From positions 124,001 to 188,000 of the forward strand of contig JAUIDN010000002.1 of assembly GCA_030428615.1 (NCBI GenBank): 64,000 nucleotides of DNA, in the 5' to 3' direction. The stretch is from Alphaproteobacteria bacterium (GTDB lineage: Bacteria > Pseudomonadota > Alphaproteobacteria > Sphingomonadales > Emcibacteraceae). Of the stretch, positions 62,570 through 64,000 are shown piece after piece. The position numbers were made by a program, and so were the translations under genes. Below the pieces are notes generated by a model. It was not told the DNA's origin. It did no database searches and saw nothing but the letters and a program-made list of their open reading frames with translations. Positions within the stretch are counted from its first letter, which is position 1. Each line of letters opens with the position of its first letter.

Positions 62570-63036
62570 TATTTCCGCCCTTCATTATTGAGCAGTTGTT
62601 CGAGCCGCTGCTTTTCTTCGCTGGTCAGCGGTTCACTGCTGACATTTGATTTTCGTAACTTCTGATTTCGGTAAATGACATAAAAACCCACCATAAGAAG
62701 AAGCAATGGTGAGAGCCACAAAACAATTGTTGCCCCGTCAAAGGGCGGTTTTAATAAAACCCAGTCCCCATAGCGACTTGTCATATAACCCAGTATCTGT
62801 TCGTCATTATCCCCGGCGATGATCCGCTCACGGACGATAATTCGAAGATCCCGGGCGAGCGCTGCATCACTATCAACGATGGACTGATTTTGACAGACCA
62901 GACATCTGATCTGCTTCATGATTTCCTGGGCGCGTGCTTCCTGCGTCGGATCGTCAAGCCGCTTTTCATCGACCCCAACCGCGGCGGCGGAAACGCTTAA
63001 CATAACCAGGAATATGAGACTTAATAAATTTCTCAT
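62569..63036 (-). CDS. ccmH: Cytochrome c biogenesis thiol-reductase CcmH (CcmL type)
   Basis: A 155-residue membrane protein with a signal peptide ending near SVSAAAV, the redox pair in IRCLVCQNQSI, and one membrane helix near residues 100-120 (IVLWLSPLLLLMVGFYVIY). It reduces the heme-binding cysteines of apocytochrome c. It overlaps ccmG by four bases and ccmI by one. Confidence 0.96.
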   Translation of the reverse strand: MRNLLSLIFLVMLSVSAAAVGVDEKRLDDPTQEARAQEIMKQIRCLVCQNQSIVDSDAALARDLRIIVRERIIAGDNDEQILGYMTSRYGDWVLLKPPFDGATIVLWLSPLLLLMVGFYVIYRNQKLRKSNVSSEPLTSEEKQRLEQLLNNEGRK

Positions 63037-63560
63037 TCGTCGACGCCTTCCAAGATCGGGACGATCTTATCTTCGAATTCCATTTCGAGAATCGGGCTCG
63101 CATGTTTGTAACGGATGATCCCATTCTTGATAAAATATGTTTCGGGCACGCCGTATACACCCCAGTCAATGGCGACCCTTCCATCCTCATCAGCCGCAAT
63201 TTTATAATATGGATTTCCCTGCTGCGCTATAAAACGGTTGGTATCACGGGCTTTGTCTTTATAGGCTACGCCATAAATTTTATATCCACGTTCTTTTAAC
63301 TTCATCAAAAAAGGATGCTCCACGTAACAGGGCGCGCACCAGGAAGCAAAAAAATTGACAATCACAACACCGTCTTCTGCAGCCAAGTCAATTGATGAAA
63401 AGCTTACTTCCTCACCGCCAACGACAGGCAAAGAAAATTCCGGTGTCGGATCATTGATCAGTTCAGACGGGATATTAGAGGGATTAAGGCTTAAGCCCAC
63501 ATAAAGTGCGATTGCTATGACACAAAAAACAGCCAGTGGAATAAATCTGTTTAAGCTCAT
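63033..63560 (-). CDS. ccmG: Periplasmic thiol:disulfide oxidoreductase CcmG/DsbE
   Basis: A 175-residue thioredoxin-fold protein with an N-terminal anchor (FIPLAVFCVIAIALYVGL) and the active pair in NFFASWCAPCYVEHPFL. GVYGVPETYFI carries the cis-proline loop. It delivers electrons to CcmH and apocytochrome c. It overlaps both ccmF and ccmH by four bases. Confidence 0.96.
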   Translation of the reverse strand: MSLNRFIPLAVFCVIAIALYVGLSLNPSNIPSELINDPTPEFSLPVVGGEEVSFSSIDLAAEDGVVIVNFFASWCAPCYVEHPFLMKLKERGYKIYGVAYKDKARDTNRFIAQQGNPYYKIAADEDGRVAIDWGVYGVPETYFIKNGIIRYKHASPILEMEFEDKIVPILEGVDE

Positions 63561-64000
63561 TTTTTCGCCCCTTTTAATGCACCCATCCGGAATCGTCGGT
63601 CACTTAAGGAAATAAGCCCGCCAAGTACCATCACGGCGACACCGCCCCATAACCAGACCTGAAGTGGCTTATGATATAGTCGTACGGCCCATTGGTCATA
63701 GGCCCGGTTGTTGGCTTCGCCGATGACCACGAAAAGATCCCCTGTAAACCTGCTTAATATAGCGGCCTCGGTCGTTGGCATCGGCGGCGTGAGATAAACC
63801 CTCGCTTCCGGCTTTAATATCTGCGGCTTCCCGCCGTCCCGGCTGGCGCTGAATGTTGCCCTTACGGCGGTATAATTCGGGCCAATGACACCATCGGTAT
63901 TTTCAAAGGTAACATCATATCCACCAATAGATACTTTATCGCCGTAAGACATTATTTCCTGCTTTTCAGCGCCCCAATAAGACGTTCCCGCCATGCCAAG
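63557..64000 (-). CDS. ccmF: Heme lyase CcmF, C-terminal part (start outside window)
   Basis: The frame is open to the right edge, giving the last 147 codons. GEKQEIMSYGDKVSIGGYDV-like QEIMSYGDKVSIGGYDVTFE, NYTAVRATFSASRDGG, KPEARVYLTPPMPTTEAAI and a closing membrane helix (LQVWLWGGVAVMVLGGLISLSDR) are typical of the CcmF tail. It joins heme to apocytochrome c. It is the first ccm gene seen in this operon. Confidence 0.95.
   Translation of the reverse strand, partial: LGMAGTSYWGAEKQEIMSYGDKVSIGGYDVTFENTDGVIGPNYTAVRATFSASRDGGKPQILKPEARVYLTPPMPTTEAAILSRFTGDLFVVIGEANNRAYDQWAVRLYHKPLQVWLWGGVAVMVLGGLISLSDRRFRMGALKGAKK

Overview
The window reads as a chromosome segment of a free-living, probably marine, aerobic alphaproteobacterium with mid-40s percent GC by eye. 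The lineage is an inference from gene order and protein type: a leuS-lptE-holA block preceded by a DUF3576 lipoprotein, ffh-rpsP-rimM-trmD-rplS next to leuCDB-asd, mtaB-ftsY-yciB followed by a ccm cluster, sdhCDAB with alphaproteobacterial-type subunits, and a stand-alone Lrp-type ligand-binding protein. Order-level placement (Emcibacterales, Kordiimonadales or a relative) cannot be settled from this sequence. No rRNA, tRNA or CRISPR array was seen.

Layout. 1-8.5 kb: a cut-off TolC/NodT-type efflux lipoprotein, an APC amino-acid permease, rluA, a BicA-like SulP-STAS anion transporter, an orphan membrane histidine kinase, a frameshifted HxlR-SCP2 regulator divergent from a tautomerase, and an exported protein made of seven two-cysteine repeats. 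8.5-14 kb: small regulator/enzyme pairs (TetR with an NAD(P)-binding protein, MarR with a fumarylacetoacetase-family enzyme), a GNAT protein, hemN and an Lrp-like single-domain protein. 14.2-18.4 kb: an AT-rich accessory island with an exported FAH-family protein, a complete IS30-type element, and a marR/membrane protein/methyltransferase operon. 18.4-27.3 kb: a complete five-step histidine utilisation cluster (hutG-H-U, hutC, hutF, divergent hutI) with three visible HutC-type operators, and an NSS transporter. 27.4-31.8 kb: a saccharopine-dehydrogenase-like gene divergent from an Lrp regulator, then a two-subunit exported molybdenum hydroxylase.

31.8-44.1 kb: holA, lptE, leuS and the DUF3576 lipoprotein; a beta-barrel protein; a ThiE-like protein, yggS, a thioesterase, an M28 peptidase, a CitE-like lyase and a lipoprotein form of oligopeptidase B. 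44.2-55.7 kb: core metabolism and translation (sdhCDAB, asd, leuBDC, rplS, trmD, rimM, rpsP, ffh). 55.9-64 kb: an OmpA-like barrel, an SLC13 carboxylate transporter, mtaB-ftsY-yciB, a small coiled-coil protein, and the ccmF-G-H-I cytochrome c maturation operon, cut off inside ccmF.

The genes suggest an organism living on peptides and amino acids: secreted or envelope peptidases, several amino-acid and carboxylate transporters, and histidine degradation to glutamate, feeding a TCA cycle and c-type cytochrome respiration. The least explained parts are the cysteine-repeat exported protein, the 14.2-18.4 kb island, and a strong intrinsic terminator in the leader of the ffh-rplS operon.
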